Positions 15,644 through 25,151 of a stretch of DNA of 64,000 nucleotides are shown in pieces. Each line of letters opens with the position of its first letter. Position 1 is the first letter of the stretch. Under the pieces are notes generated by a model that was not told where the DNA came from, did no database searches, and saw nothing but the letters and a program-made list of their open reading frames with translations. Source of the stretch: Aquimarina megaterium XH134 (GTDB lineage Bacteria > Bacteroidota > Bacteroidia > Flavobacteriales > Flavobacteriaceae); the NCBI RefSeq assembly GCF_000520975.1, contig NZ_JACB01000032.1, positions 107,550 to 171,549 on the forward strand, written 5' to 3'. The position numbers were made by a program, and so were the translations under genes.

Positions 15644-17095
15644 ATGCTTCAAAATGAACTTTTTAATAATGTAATTCAAGATTTCAATGCTGGATATTGG
15701 GAGCTGTATGATGATCCGGAAAGAGAGATTTGGTCAGAAAAATTTTATGCTAGTTTAGGATATACAAAAAATGAACTAGAGTCAAAAATAGAATATTTTT
15801 TAGAACACCTGATACATCAAGAAGATGTTGAGTTATTCAGAGATAATTTTTTTAGCTATCGACGTAATGCTGTAAGTTTTAAACAGCATATAAAAATTCT
15901 TGATAAAAAAGGAAGTTATAAGCTATATAGATGTGCAACTAATGATGAATTACCAGTAAATATAAAATCTAAGATTAGCCTTGTCTTTTTTATTGAAATC
16001 AAACTAGAGCCAGAGCAGGATATTACAAAAGATAATTTCTACTATAAAGAAACTGCCCAAATGACAGCTACGGGGAGCTGGTATGTAGATTTTCAGGAAA
16101 GGAAAAGTTTCTGGGATTTTGAGACCAGAAGAATTTTAGAATATGCCGACAACTATATTCCTTCTCTTAAAGATTCTGCCAACTACTACGCAGAAGATTC
16201 AAGGCAACAGGCAGCAGATTTATTTTTTAATTGTGCTATGGTAGGTACACCTTTTAACACCGAAATTAAAATGGTAACGGCCAACAAAAGAGAATTTTGG
16301 GTACGAGCGATAGGAAAACCTGTATATAATGAAAATAAAGAAATAATTGGGATTAGAGGTGTTTTTCAGGATATAGATGAAATAAAAAAAAAGGAATTAA
16401 GTCTGCAAAAATCAATTGATATTATTGCATCTCAGAACTCTAGATTATTCAATTTTGCTCATATCGTATCTCACAACCTTAGATCTCATACCAGTAACCT
16501 ATCTTTATTAGTACAGTTGATTGAAGATATAGATGATCCTAAGGAAAAGATTGGATTGGTTAAAGAAATTAAACAAATATCGTATAGTTTAAATACAACC
16601 ATCGAACACCTTAATGAGATTGTAGCAATACACACAAATAAGGACCAGGAAAAAAAACCAGTCAAATTTCAGGATGCTTTTAATTTGGTTGCAAGTGGAA
16701 TCGGGCAAATGATTTCTATGAGCAAGACCAAAATCAAGACAGATTTTAGCGAATTAAATACAATTAATTATATTCCTGCATATTTAGAAAGTATTCTGTT
16801 AAATTTAATAACGAATGCTATAAAATATAAACATCAGGATAGAGATCCAGTAATAAAAATCAAAAGCTATTCTAGAGGTAGTAAAGAGTTTTTAAAGGTT
16901 ACTGATAATGGTAGGGGGATTGATATGAAACTGTTTAAAGATAAAATATTTGGCATGTATAAAACATTTCATTACAACAAGGATGCAGTAGGAATCGGAC
17001 TATTTTTAACAAAAAACCAGGTAGAATCACTTGATGGAAAAATTACTGTAGAGAGTGAAGTAGATAAAGGAACAACTTTTATAATTGAATTTTAA
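15644..17095 (+). CDS. PAS-domain histidine kinase (HNLR type)
   Basis: 483 aa, no transmembrane helices. Two PAS-like domains (about residues 10-120 and 135-250; the second ends IGIRGVFQDIDEIKKKE, a typical PAC end), then a dimerisation helix with His277 in IVSHNLRSHTSNLS, and an ATPase domain with N box LITNAIKYKH, G1 VTDNGRGID and G2 GIGLFLTK. The HNLRS phosphoacceptor motif is a variant common in Bacteroidota and related to cyanobacterial-type kinases. It senses a cytoplasmic signal, identity unknown. The receiver gene 22 bp downstream is the likely partner. Confidence 0.85.
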   Translation: MLQNELFNNVIQDFNAGYWELYDDPEREIWSEKFYASLGYTKNELESKIEYFLEHLIHQEDVELFRDNFFSYRRNAVSFKQHIKILDKKGSYKLYRCATNDELPVNIKSKISLVFFIEIKLEPEQDITKDNFYYKETAQMTATGSWYVDFQERKSFWDFETRRILEYADNYIPSLKDSANYYAEDSRQQAADLFFNCAMVGTPFNTEIKMVTANKREFWVRAIGKPVYNENKEIIGIRGVFQDIDEIKKKELSLQKSIDIIASQNSRLFNFAHIVSHNLRSHTSNLSLLVQLIEDIDDPKEKIGLVKEIKQISYSLNTTIEHLNEIVAIHTNKDQEKKPVKFQDAFNLVASGIGQMISMSKTKIKTDFSELNTINYIPAYLESILLNLITNAIKYKHQDRDPVIKIKSYSRGSKEFLKVTDNGRGIDMKLFKDKIFGMYKTFHYNKDAVGIGLFLTKNQVESLDGKITVESEVDKGTTFIIEF

Positions 17096-17117
17096 TAACA
17101 AATACCCCCTTTAAATT

Positions 17118-17531
17118 ATGAGTCACAAAATAGGATTAGCTTGTATTATTGACGACGACAATATGTATGTAAATCTTGTAAAAAGGATTGTAGAAGCAAA
17201 AAACCTTTGTAATAACTTAATGGTATTTCAAAATGGTAAGGACGCTCTTAATTATTTTGAGGCTATTTTAACTAATTTAAATAAAAAGACAATTCCCGAA
17301 ATCATATTTCTTGATTTAAACATGCCGGTAATGGATGGATGGGAATTTTTGGATAACTTCACTAAAATCAAAAATAAACTCGGAAAAACTATTACACTAT
17401 ACATTGTAAGTTCCTCAATTAATCCGGTAGATATAGAAAGGGCAAAAAGTATTAATACGGTAAAAGATTATCTTATAAAACCAGTTACCATAGAGGACTT
17501 AGAGGCTATCTTTTTAAAGCAAACTTTATAG
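17118..17531 (+). CDS. Single-domain response regulator (receiver only)
   Basis: 137 aa: one complete CheY-like receiver with the acidic pair IDDD (11-14), phosphoacceptor Asp66 in FLDLNMP, and Lys121 in YLIKPV. There is no output domain, so it would act by protein-protein contact or as a phosphorelay intermediate. It follows the histidine kinase closely and ends at a shared terminator. Confidence 0.9.
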   Translation: MSHKIGLACIIDDDNMYVNLVKRIVEAKNLCNNLMVFQNGKDALNYFEAILTNLNKKTIPEIIFLDLNMPVMDGWEFLDNFTKIKNKLGKTITLYIVSSSINPVDIERAKSINTVKDYLIKPVTIEDLEAIFLKQTL

Positions 17532-17533
17532 AA

Positions 17534-17562
17534 AAAAAGCTTCCCATTTAGAGAAGCTTTTT
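17534..17562. terminator. Bidirectional terminator between the response regulator and pyk
   Basis: AAAAAGCTTC (17534-17543) pairs with GAAGCTTTTT (17553-17562), with a 9-nt loop. A and T runs on both sides serve the convergent genes. Confidence 0.8.
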
Positions 17563-17589
17563 ACTACAATATTCTATTGCAGGAATTCC

Positions 17590-19017
17590 TTAGATTTGCG
17601 AAACCCTAAGTGTGTTTACCATTCCTTTTGCAGTAATTGGCATTGCTGCCAAATTGATCAACATATCTCCTTGTTCTACAAATTTACGCTCTAATGCAAT
17701 TTTATTAATATCTTCGACAGTTTCGTCAGTACTTACGAACTTATCATAATAAAAAGCTTTTACTCCCCATAAGAGACTAAGCTGAGATAAGATTCTATGA
17801 TTACTGGTAAAGACCAGAATATGTGCATCAGGTCTCCATGCGGAAATTTGAAATGCTGTATAACCACTATTGGTAAGAGTACAGATTGCTTTGGCATCAA
17901 TATCATTTGCCATGTGTGCAGCATGATAACAAATAGATTTTGTAATAAACCTATTGGTTCGAATATGAGGAGGGTTTTGAGGAACCGTTATTAAATCAGA
18001 ATTTTCTACACTTTTAATAATTTTAGACATAGTTTCGATCACCTGTACAGGGTATTTTCCTACAGAAGTTTCTCCAGATAGCATAACGGCATCGGCTCCA
18101 TCCATTACAGAATTAGCGACATCATTTACCTCGGCACGTGTTGGTGTAAGACTATCGATCATTGTTTCCATCATTTGTGTAGCAATAATCACAGGTATTC
18201 GGGCAGTTTTAGCTTTGAGTACCAAGTTTTTCTGAATTAGAGGTACTTCCTGGGCAGGAATTTCTACTCCAAGATCTCCTCTTGCCACCATCAATCCATC
18301 ACAGTAAGCCACAATCTTATCGATATTTTCTACTCCTTCGGGCTTCTCTATTTTGGCAATAATTGGAATTTTGTGCTCACTATGTTCTTTTATAAGATCT
18401 TGTAATTCTATCAAATCCTGAGCATGACGCACAAAAGATAACGCAATCCAATCCACTCCTTGTTCACATGCAAAAATTGCATCCTTTATATCTTTTTCTG
18501 TCAGTGCTGGTAAAGAAATACTAGTGTTAGGAAGGTTTACTCCTTTTTTAGATTTTAGAGGACCTCCTTGTATTACTTTGGTCTTAACCGTATCTTTTTT
18601 GTTAGAAGAGATGACTTCAAAAATTAATTTTCCATCGTCTAACAGTATTCTTTCACCTGCTTTTACATCTTTTGGAAAACTTTCATAATTCATATAGACC
18701 TCTTTAGAGGTGCCTTCAAAAGGTTTGCCGGTCACAAAATTGATCATATCACCATCATTGACAATGATATCTCTTTTCATAACACCTACACGTAGTTTAG
18801 GACCCTGTAAATCTCCAAGTATAGATGCATTATAACCATGTTCTTTGCTTAGTTTTCGTATAATTTTAATGCGCTCTTTTACATCATTATAATCAGCATG
18901 AGAGAAATTTATTCTGAAAACATTTACTCCTGCTTCCAGCATTTTTTTTAATATCTCTTCACTACTTGTTGCGGGTCCAAGAGTAGCGACTATTTTAGTT
19001 CTTTTACGTTTTGGCAT
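17590..19017 (-). CDS. pyk: Pyruvate kinase
   Basis: 475 aa. Converts phosphoenolpyruvate and ADP to pyruvate and ATP in glycolysis. Motifs: KRTKIVATLGPA at the N-terminus, NFSHADY, the active-site IIAKIEKPEGVENID with the catalytic Lys, the metal site GLMVARGDLGVEIP, and MMETMIDSLTPTRAEV. The C-terminal allosteric domain is present and full length for the family. The gene overlaps the IPExxxVDY gene by one base, so the two form an operon. Confidence 0.97.
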   Translation of the reverse strand: MPKRKRTKIVATLGPATSSEEILKKMLEAGVNVFRINFSHADYNDVKERIKIIRKLSKEHGYNASILGDLQGPKLRVGVMKRDIIVNDGDMINFVTGKPFEGTSKEVYMNYESFPKDVKAGERILLDDGKLIFEVISSNKKDTVKTKVIQGGPLKSKKGVNLPNTSISLPALTEKDIKDAIFACEQGVDWIALSFVRHAQDLIELQDLIKEHSEHKIPIIAKIEKPEGVENIDKIVAYCDGLMVARGDLGVEIPAQEVPLIQKNLVLKAKTARIPVIIATQMMETMIDSLTPTRAEVNDVANSVMDGADAVMLSGETSVGKYPVQVIETMSKIIKSVENSDLITVPQNPPHIRTNRFITKSICYHAAHMANDIDAKAICTLTNSGYTAFQISAWRPDAHILVFTSNHRILSQLSLLWGVKAFYYDKFVSTDETVEDINKIALERKFVEQGDMLINLAAMPITAKGMVNTLRVSQI

Positions 19018-19508
19018 TATTCGAATATTAAGTTGTTCTTTGATTTAAGTGTAGCATATTCCAAAGGATATGCAGTTATAATTTGTGAAATGGTAAGCAT
19101 GTCTATAAGCAAAGACTTACTTGAAAAATTTGATGCTTCGGTCTCAATTTTTAGAAAATAATCTACATTTTTTAATTCAGGAATTAAATATTTTGTAGTA
19201 TATGTATTCTCTATAGTAGTAAATAGGCCTTCAGAAACCTGATTTTCTGATGTTATTTTGGATTGAAATTTATTTCCGATAAGACTATATGTACTATATT
19301 GAAAATGATCATCATACTGATATAATGGAAAATTGGCAGTGAGATCATTATACTCAAAATTGATATCTTCTTTTTTTCTATAGAGTTTTAAGTTCAGGTT
19401 TTTATTCAATAAAAAAGCCAACCGATATGAAGCTAATGAACAATGAATGGCAATAAGTTCATAATCATCATCGGCAAAGGCATCTAATACTAACCGCTGA
19501 ACAGCCAC
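19017..19508 (-). CDS. IPExxxVDY family protein
   Basis: About 163 aa from a GTG at 19506-19508; the open frame could start further upstream at a TTG (19563-19565), but family members begin directly with the xAVxRLVLDxF strand. The signature LIPELKNVDYFLKIE is present near the C-terminus, along with the ELIAIHCSLASYRLAFLLNK region. This is a small cytosolic family restricted to Bacteroidota, conserved beside pyk, of unknown function. It lies directly upstream of pyk and overlaps it by one base. Confidence 0.75.
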   Translation of the reverse strand: MAVQRLVLDAFADDDYELIAIHCSLASYRLAFLLNKNLNLKLYRKKEDINFEYNDLTANFPLYQYDDHFQYSTYSLIGNKFQSKITSENQVSEGLFTTIENTYTTKYLIPELKNVDYFLKIETEASNFSSKSLLIDMLTISQIITAYPLEYATLKSKNNLIFE

Positions 19509-19690
19509 TTTGATTTTTTTTGTTTCCGATTTAACGCGAAATATACAAATAAATTCACCTAACAAGTTTAATTAAAGATAAAGTTATTTTACGAAAACGA
19601 TTGAGTTAGTATCTTTTAACTATAAAAAAATATAGTTTTTCTAGTATGCGTATATTTTGATTAATTTAATAAGAAAGAATCTAATGATAT

Positions 19691-20425
19691 TTAGATATTT
19701 ATTTTAGATTGAAATGCAAAATAAGCTCTTTTTGATGCTTTTTCTTCTGCTTTCTTTTTTGAAGTAGCTCTTGCTTTTGCAACTACTTTATCATCTATCC
19801 AGAGCTTTACGGCAAAATGTTTCATTTCATCCTTACCTGTATCTTCATATACTTCGTAACTAAATACTTTTTTCTCTTTTTGACACCATTCTATCAATAA
19901 GCTTTTATAACTAATGATTTGTCCCTCGAGGCTTTCGATATCAACATATGGATCGATTACAGCCTCTTTGATAAATCGTTCGCAGTATACAAAACCGCGA
20001 TCCAGGTAAATAGCACCTATTAGTGCTTCAAAAAGGTTTCCGTGTATATTTATTCCAAATTGAGACTTAGGAATATTGGTTCGCACCAGTTCAATTAGTT
20101 TAAGATCTTTACCCAATTCATTAAGATGCTTTCTACTTACTACTTTGGCTCTCATTTTGGTTAAATACCCTTCATTACCTTCGGGTACTTCTTTAAATAA
20201 GTGAGCTGCGATAACACTGCTTAACATGGCATCACCAAGAAATTCTAACCTTTCAAAATTAACAGCATTTCCTTTTTTGTCTTTTAAATTTAGTGACCTA
20301 TGGGTAAATGCTTTTTCATAAGGTTTAATGTTTTTGGGCTTAAAATTTACTATTTTCTGAATTTTAGAAAAAAAATTCCCGTTCTTTTCAGAGCGGGAAT
20401 TTAGTATGTTTCGAATAACATTCAT
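19691..20425 (-). CDS. rnc: Ribonuclease III
   Basis: 244 aa. Cuts double-stranded RNA in rRNA processing and mRNA decay. The RNase III signature NFERLEFLGDAML contains the catalytic Glu/Asp set and the second acidic cluster is NLFEALIGAIYLD. The C-terminal double-stranded RNA-binding domain starts near residue 170 and ends in KKKAEEKASKRAYFAF. The start codon abuts the fabF stop codon, with no gap, so translation is probably coupled. Confidence 0.96.
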   Translation of the reverse strand: MNVIRNILNSRSEKNGNFFSKIQKIVNFKPKNIKPYEKAFTHRSLNLKDKKGNAVNFERLEFLGDAMLSSVIAAHLFKEVPEGNEGYLTKMRAKVVSRKHLNELGKDLKLIELVRTNIPKSQFGINIHGNLFEALIGAIYLDRGFVYCERFIKEAVIDPYVDIESLEGQIISYKSLLIEWCQKEKKVFSYEVYEDTGKDEMKHFAVKLWIDDKVVAKARATSKKKAEEKASKRAYFAFQSKINI

Positions 20426-21679
20426 TTATTCGTTCAGTTTTTTAAATAACACACAAGCATTATGACCTCCGAAACCAAAAGTATTACTCATTGCATATGT
20501 GATTTCACGCTTTTGAGCTTTGTTTAATGTCAAATTCAATGAAGAATCTATGTTCTCATCCACTGTAGTGTGATTGATAGTAGGAGGTACTGTACTTTTT
20601 TGCATAGCCAAAATAGAAGCAATAGCTTCTATAGCTCCGGCTGCACCAAGTAAGTGTCCTGTCATAGATTTTGTTGAATTGATATTGATGTTAGATGCAT
20701 GATCTCCAAAAACCTTAGTAATAGCTTTCAATTCTGCAACATCTCCTAATGGAGTGGATGTGCCATGAGTGTTTATAGCATCTACTTGTTCTGGTGTAAC
20801 ACCTGCATCTCTTAAACAATTAAGCATCACGCGTTCTACTCCTATTCCATCAGGATGCGGAGCTGTCATGTGATATGCATCACTAGACATTCCGCCACCA
20901 ACTACTTCGGCATAGATTTTGGCACCTCGTGCTTTTGCGTGTTCATATTCTTCAAGAATAAGAGCTCCACTACCTTCTCCCAGAACGAAACCATCTCTAG
21001 TTGCGTCAAATGGTCTGGAGGCAGTCTCTGGACTTTCATTTCTTGTAGACAAAGCGTGCATCGCATTAAATCCTCCCATACCAGCTATAGTAACTGCAGC
21101 TTCACTTCCTCCTGTAATGATAATGTCACAATGACCCAAACGAATATAGTTTAGTGCATCGATCATTGCATTTGCAGAAGAAGCGCAAGCAGAAACTGTG
21201 GTATAGTTAGGTCCCATAAAGCCATTTCGTATAGAAATATGACCAGGAGCAATATCGGCGATCATTTTTGGGATAAAGAAAGGATTAAAACGTGGTGTTC
21301 CATTTCCGTTGGCATAGCCAATTACTTCTTCCTGAAAAGTCTCTATTCCGCCAATTCCTGCACCCCAGATCACACCAACTCTAAATTTATCAACTTTTTC
21401 CAGGTCAATAGCAGCATCTTTTATAGCTTCTTCAGAAGATACAATAGCATACTGGGCGAATTTATCAAGTTTTCGTGCTTCTTTTCTATCAAAATAGTCT
21501 GTGGGAGAATAATTTTTGACTTCGCAAGCAAATTTAGTCTTGAAATTTTCGGTATCGAAATAGGTAATGGGAGCGCAACCGCTTTTTCCATTTACTAATC
21601 CATCCCAATATTCATCAATATTGTTACCTATAGGTGTTAATGCACCTAGTCCTGTGACTACAACTCGCTTAAGATTCAT
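20426..21679 (-). CDS. fabF: Beta-ketoacyl-ACP synthase II
   Basis: 417 aa. Condenses malonyl-ACP with acyl-ACP in fatty-acid elongation. The catalytic Cys is in TVSACASSANAM, and the two His are in NTHGTSTPLGD and TGHLLGAAGAIE. Length and motifs are typical for the family. It lies 17 bp after acpP and directly before rnc, the usual order in Flavobacteriia. Confidence 0.97.
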   Translation of the reverse strand: MNLKRVVVTGLGALTPIGNNIDEYWDGLVNGKSGCAPITYFDTENFKTKFACEVKNYSPTDYFDRKEARKLDKFAQYAIVSSEEAIKDAAIDLEKVDKFRVGVIWGAGIGGIETFQEEVIGYANGNGTPRFNPFFIPKMIADIAPGHISIRNGFMGPNYTTVSACASSANAMIDALNYIRLGHCDIIITGGSEAAVTIAGMGGFNAMHALSTRNESPETASRPFDATRDGFVLGEGSGALILEEYEHAKARGAKIYAEVVGGGMSSDAYHMTAPHPDGIGVERVMLNCLRDAGVTPEQVDAINTHGTSTPLGDVAELKAITKVFGDHASNININSTKSMTGHLLGAAGAIEAIASILAMQKSTVPPTINHTTVDENIDSSLNLTLNKAQKREITYAMSNTFGFGGHNACVLFKKLNE

Positions 21680-21696
21680 ATTTTGTTGTGAGGTTA

Positions 21697-21930
21697 TTAC
21701 TTTGCGTCTTCAATATAAGATATTGCTTGACCTACTGTTGCAATGTTTTCAGCTTGATCGTCTGGAATCTGAATATCGAATTCTTTTTCGAATTCCATAA
21801 TCAATTCTACAGTGTCTAATGAATCAGCGCCTAAATCGTTTGTGAAACTAGCTTCATTTACAACTTCGTTTTCGTCTACTCCTAATTTGTCAACGATTAT
21901 CGCTTTTACTCTTGATGCAATGTCTGACAT
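21697..21930 (-). CDS. acpP: Acyl carrier protein
   Basis: 77 aa, acidic. The phosphopantetheine attachment site is the Ser of [16 protein letters not shown]. It shuttles fatty-acyl chains to FabF and other synthases. It is the first gene of the acpP-fabF-rnc operon and is divergent from purN. Confidence 0.97.
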   Translation of the reverse strand: MSDIASRVKAIIVDKLGVDENEVVNEASFTNDLGADSLDTVELIMEFEKEFDIQIPDDQAENIATVGQAISYIEDAK

Positions 21931-21961
21931 AATGTTTAATTTTAATTTTTTAATTAGGTGG

Positions 21962-21995
21962 CAAAAATAAAAAACTTTATTTTAAAACCCCACAA
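21962..21995 (-). promoter_or_regulatory. acpP operon promoter
   Basis: On the minus strand TTG (21993-21995), a 23-bp spacer and TATTTTTG (21962-21969) match the flavobacterial -33/-7 promoter. The predicted start lies about 25 bp upstream of the acpP ATG. Confidence 0.5.
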
Positions 21996-22111
21996 TCCCA
22001 TAAAAATGTATTTGTATTTTATCAAATATAGCGAAGTATTGCCTTTTTGCTACCTAAAATTGAATAATAATTATTTTTTTTGTGCTCTCTAATTAACAAC
22101 TTTACCATACT

Positions 22112-22687
22112 ATGAAGCGTATTATAATTTTTGCTTCCGGCTCAGGTACCAATGCCGAAAATATAATTAAGTACTTCCACGAGCGAAAAATTGCCGAGGT
22201 TACACATGTGTTCTCTAACAACCTGCGTGCCAAAGTATTAAAAAGAGCTCATGCCTTGAAAGTAAAGGCGTTACACTTTGACAAAGAGTCATTTTATGAC
22301 ACAAATGAAGTGCTTAATATCTTAAAAGATGCCAAACCTGACATCATTGTACTAGCTGGGTTCTTATGGATTTTTCCTAAAAAAATCATTGAAGCTTTTC
22401 CTGATAAAGTGATAAATGTTCATCCTGCATTATTACCAAAATATGGCGGAAAAGGAATGTATGGTCATCATGTACATGAGGCTGTAGTTAGAAATAAAGA
22501 AAAAGAAAGTGGGATTACGATCCATTATGTAAACGAGCATTATGACGAAGGAGCGATTATTTTTCAGGCTAAAACATCAATTTCTAGAGAAGATTCTGCC
22601 GAAGATGTAGCGCAGGCCATCCATCAATTAGAATATAAACATTTTCCAATCGTTATAGAAGAACTTCTGTTCGCTGAAAAAAAGTAG
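22112..22687 (+). CDS. purN: Phosphoribosylglycinamide formyltransferase
   Basis: 191 aa. Transfers a formyl group from 10-formyltetrahydrofolate to GAR in purine synthesis. N-terminal phosphate loop FASGSGTNAENI, catalytic Asn/His in INVHPALLPKYGGKGMYG and catalytic Asp in EHYDEGAIIFQ. Normal length. It is divergent from acpP, which is common in this family of bacteria. Confidence 0.95.
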   Translation: MKRIIIFASGSGTNAENIIKYFHERKIAEVTHVFSNNLRAKVLKRAHALKVKALHFDKESFYDTNEVLNILKDAKPDIIVLAGFLWIFPKKIIEAFPDKVINVHPALLPKYGGKGMYGHHVHEAVVRNKEKESGITIHYVNEHYDEGAIIFQAKTSISREDSAEDVAQAIHQLEYKHFPIVIEELLFAEKK

Positions 22688-22755
22688 TTTGAAAATGTTA
22701 CGACTAAAGTTGCTTAGTAAGAAAAGTAATTGCCATACTAAGTCTATCGAAGCAA

Positions 22756-22800
22756 ATTTGTAAGACAAAAGTACTTCGACAAGCTCAATGTGGCTTCCGA
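22756..22800. repeat. Degenerate flavobacterial intergenic repeat fragment
   Basis: The stretch around CTTCGACAAGCTCAATGTG resembles a palindromic element often seen between genes in Flavobacteriia. An upstream ATCGAAG (around 22744) could pair with CTTCGA. Only one copy is seen in this window, so identification rests on familiarity with the motif. Confidence 0.3.
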
Positions 22801-22865
22801 AATATCGTTAATGATACCAAAACAGACCTTAATAATAAATAACGAGGAACAATCAACGAATAAAA

Positions 22866-23501
22866 ATGGCTAAGAAAGAAAAATTTTATGTGGTTTGGGA
22901 AGGACACAGGCCGGGGATTTATACAAAATGGGATGATTGTAAAGCAGCAGTAAAAGGATATGCTAATGCAAAATATAAGTCTTTTGACTCTTTTGATGTA
23001 GCCAAAAAAGCATATAAAGGCGATTATGAAGATTATAAAGGTAAAAGTAAGCCCAAAAAAACACTTACTGCAGCACAGTTATCAAAAATAGGAGAACCTA
23101 ATTTGTATTCAATAGCAGTAGATGCTGCTTCTAGTGGTAATCCTGGTAAGATGGAATATAGAGGAGTAGACACCCAAACCGAAAAACAACTTTTTCACCA
23201 GGGCCCTTTTAGACAAGGTACAAATAATATAGGAGAATTTTTGGCACTTGTACATGGTCTTGCGTACCTTAAAAAGAAAAATAGCGACCGTATTATTTAT
23301 TCTGATTCTAAAATAGCGATAGGATGGGTAAAACAAAAGACATGTAAAACAAAACTGCAACGAACTGCTAAAAACAAAGAAGTTTTTGATTTGGTAGATC
23401 GAGCTATGCAGTGGCTCAAGGAAAATACATATACAACTACAATTGTTAAATGGGAAACCAAAGCATGGGGAGAAATACCTGCGGATTTTGGTAGAAAGTA
23501 G
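22866..23501 (+). CDS. Viroplasmin-domain ribonuclease H
   Basis: 211 aa. The N-terminal 50 residues (KFYVVWEGHRPGIYTKWDDC...YKSFDSFDVAKKAY) are a caulimovirus-viroplasmin/RNase H1 hybrid-binding domain. A lysine-rich linker follows, then an RNase H fold with YSIAVDAASSGNPG (first Asp), GTNNIGEFLALVHGL (Glu) and IIYSDSKIAIGWVK (Asp). It degrades RNA in RNA-DNA hybrids. The first motif reads VDAASSGNPG rather than the common TDGSCxGNPG; the acidic residue itself is retained. Confidence 0.88.
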   Translation: MAKKEKFYVVWEGHRPGIYTKWDDCKAAVKGYANAKYKSFDSFDVAKKAYKGDYEDYKGKSKPKKTLTAAQLSKIGEPNLYSIAVDAASSGNPGKMEYRGVDTQTEKQLFHQGPFRQGTNNIGEFLALVHGLAYLKKKNSDRIIYSDSKIAIGWVKQKTCKTKLQRTAKNKEVFDLVDRAMQWLKENTYTTTIVKWETKAWGEIPADFGRK

Positions 23502-23540
23502 TTTTAAGACGTATTCTAGATAATAATAATGTATAATACA

Positions 23541-23572
23541 AAATGCTCCGGTGTTTTTCCGGAGCATTTTTA
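23541..23572. terminator. Bidirectional terminator
   Basis: Stem AAATGCTCCGG (23541-23551) and its complement (23559-23569) with a 7-nt loop and T run. It serves the RNase H gene and possibly the convergent protease gene. Confidence 0.85.
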
Positions 23573-23631
23573 TATAATGATTTCATTAATCTAATGTAGC
23601 AAATAAATTAGATTGTACGATTTCTTTTCTC

Positions 23632-24708
23632 TTAGTTACCACATGCACCAAGATTATTCCATCCGCTAGCTGTTCTTTGGTATAAAGTTCCTCTATACGT
23701 TACTTTATCTCCAACAGAATAAGAAGCATTACTATTGTATGCTGATACGCCTGCGCAAATATCAGTACTAGGAGTACTATCACATGCACCAAGATTGTTC
23801 CATCCGCTAGAAGTTCTTTGATATAAAGTTCCTTGGTAAGTTACTTTATCTCCAACAGAATAAGAAGTATTACTATTATATTCTGCTACACCATCACAGT
23901 TACCACCACCAGTATTAGAACCAGGGTATATTCTTGCAATAAAAGATTTATCTGTAGCAGATAATTGAGTATTTCTTCCTACTGCAACACCATCTGTAGT
24001 ATGTTCTGCAGGAATAGGGTAATGCATTATTGATAATGGATCGTATGCACTATAGTTAGAAATATTTGCTTCATAACGTCTGAATAGATTATGATCTACT
24101 TGTGCTCTACTCCAGTTGTTTGGTGGTCCAGCATAGTATGCATAAACTGCCTCTTTATCCCAGTTAATTCCTGCTACAGGATTTTGATGTTCGTGAATTA
24201 AACCAAGAGCATGTCCGAATTCGTGAATTGTGGTTCTTCTAAATTCTGTATCAGAAGTATTATTATTAAACCATCCAAAATGCATACTATGTGCATGATT
24301 ATTAGAGTCGGTTCCTAAATAAGACCAAGATCCACCTTCGTTTGCAAATTGACCTTCTTTAAAACCAATTTTGATGTTTGCACTGCTGTTTGAAGATACC
24401 CATTCAAATTTAATGTTTGCATACTTTTCCCATTCTACAGCATATTGTCTTACTTTAGACTGTACAAAATTATTTCCATTTAAAAACTTTACACGGATAG
24501 TTTGACCAGCTTGCCATTCTTTTGATTTAACACTAGCAGCTTTTGAATTATTCTCGCTAGTATCCCATTTTTCGATACATACATGAGCAGCTTTTGCATC
24601 TGCATACTGATTAGTTTCAATAATGTCTTCAGAATCTTTTTCGCAATTGAAGAATAAAACCGAAAGCGATGTAGCTAAAACAAGTTTAGCTAAATTTAAT
24701 TTTTTCAT
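23632..24708 (-). CDS. Astacin-like zinc metalloprotease lipoprotein with two carbohydrate-binding repeats
   Basis: 358 aa. Lipobox LFFNC at residue 22, followed by E-K-D-S-E-D. The catalytic domain (about 60-250) has the zinc motif HEFGHALGLIHEH and the Met-turn SIMHYP, typical of astacin-like M12 proteases. Two C-terminal repeats of about 45 residues (YNSNTSYSVGDKVTYQGTLY and YNSNASYSVGDKVTYRGTLY, each ending WNNLGAC) resemble CBM5/12 chitin-binding modules. The enzyme probably sits on the outer surface and digests protein in glycan-rich material. The repeats are nearly identical in DNA as well, so the duplication is recent. Confidence 0.85.
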   Translation of the reverse strand: MKKLNLAKLVLATSLSVLFFNCEKDSEDIIETNQYADAKAAHVCIEKWDTSENNSKAASVKSKEWQAGQTIRVKFLNGNNFVQSKVRQYAVEWEKYANIKFEWVSSNSSANIKIGFKEGQFANEGGSWSYLGTDSNNHAHSMHFGWFNNNTSDTEFRRTTIHEFGHALGLIHEHQNPVAGINWDKEAVYAYYAGPPNNWSRAQVDHNLFRRYEANISNYSAYDPLSIMHYPIPAEHTTDGVAVGRNTQLSATDKSFIARIYPGSNTGGGNCDGVAEYNSNTSYSVGDKVTYQGTLYQRTSSGWNNLGACDSTPSTDICAGVSAYNSNASYSVGDKVTYRGTLYQRTASGWNNLGACGN

Positions 24709-25151
24709 AATTAATTGAAAGTTTGAGTTTGTATTGGTGTAAAGAACGGTATTTTTTTAAGATTATTTTGGCATTTTTTAAATTTTTTTTTCGGAAATTA
24801 TAATTTTTTTGAAATTTTTGAACCAAAAAATTGCCATTTTCATAAATTATTAGGTATAATTTTGCATTATTTTCAATACACAAAATAAAGAGTTAAAATT
24901 TTGATTTAGAGTGTGTTATTGTTAAAGTGGCAAAACCTAAAATCATATACCAATCTGCAAAAAGACGATTATCTGTTTACTATTTCTAAATAAGTAATAA
25001 AATTTTAGGTGTTTTAACTTAGATTTATCAAATATCGAACAACATCACAAAGAAAATACTTGTAAATTCTAACAGAAAATAACCTTTGTATTAATCTTCT
25101 TACTACTTAAAAGTAAAACGTATATTTGCAAAAAATTATTACGCTAGTTGT
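24709..25151. other. AT-rich intergenic region (443 bp) between divergent genes
   Basis: It contains the upstream regions of the protease (minus) and the PfkB kinase (plus). Besides the PfkB -7 box at 25121 there is a second plus-strand candidate, TTG (24831-24833) with a 23-bp spacer to TAATTTTG (24857-24864), which would give a long leader or a small RNA. In sequence this AT-rich, such matches can arise by chance. No small gene was found. Confidence 0.4.
25121..25128 (+). promoter_or_regulatory. -7 box of the PfkB kinase gene
   Basis: TATATTTG is an exact TAnnTTTG match 23 bp before the ATG at 25152. A -33 TTG at standard spacing is not evident. Confidence 0.5.

Noticed and set aside
20855..21598. 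Long plus-strand frames across fabF
   Set aside because: They are shadows of fabF, whose motifs and length are complete on the minus strand.
22866..23020. Viroplasmin domain as a sign of a viral or mobile insertion
   Set aside because: The hybrid-binding domain is normal in cellular RNase H1-type proteins and no mobile element surrounds it.
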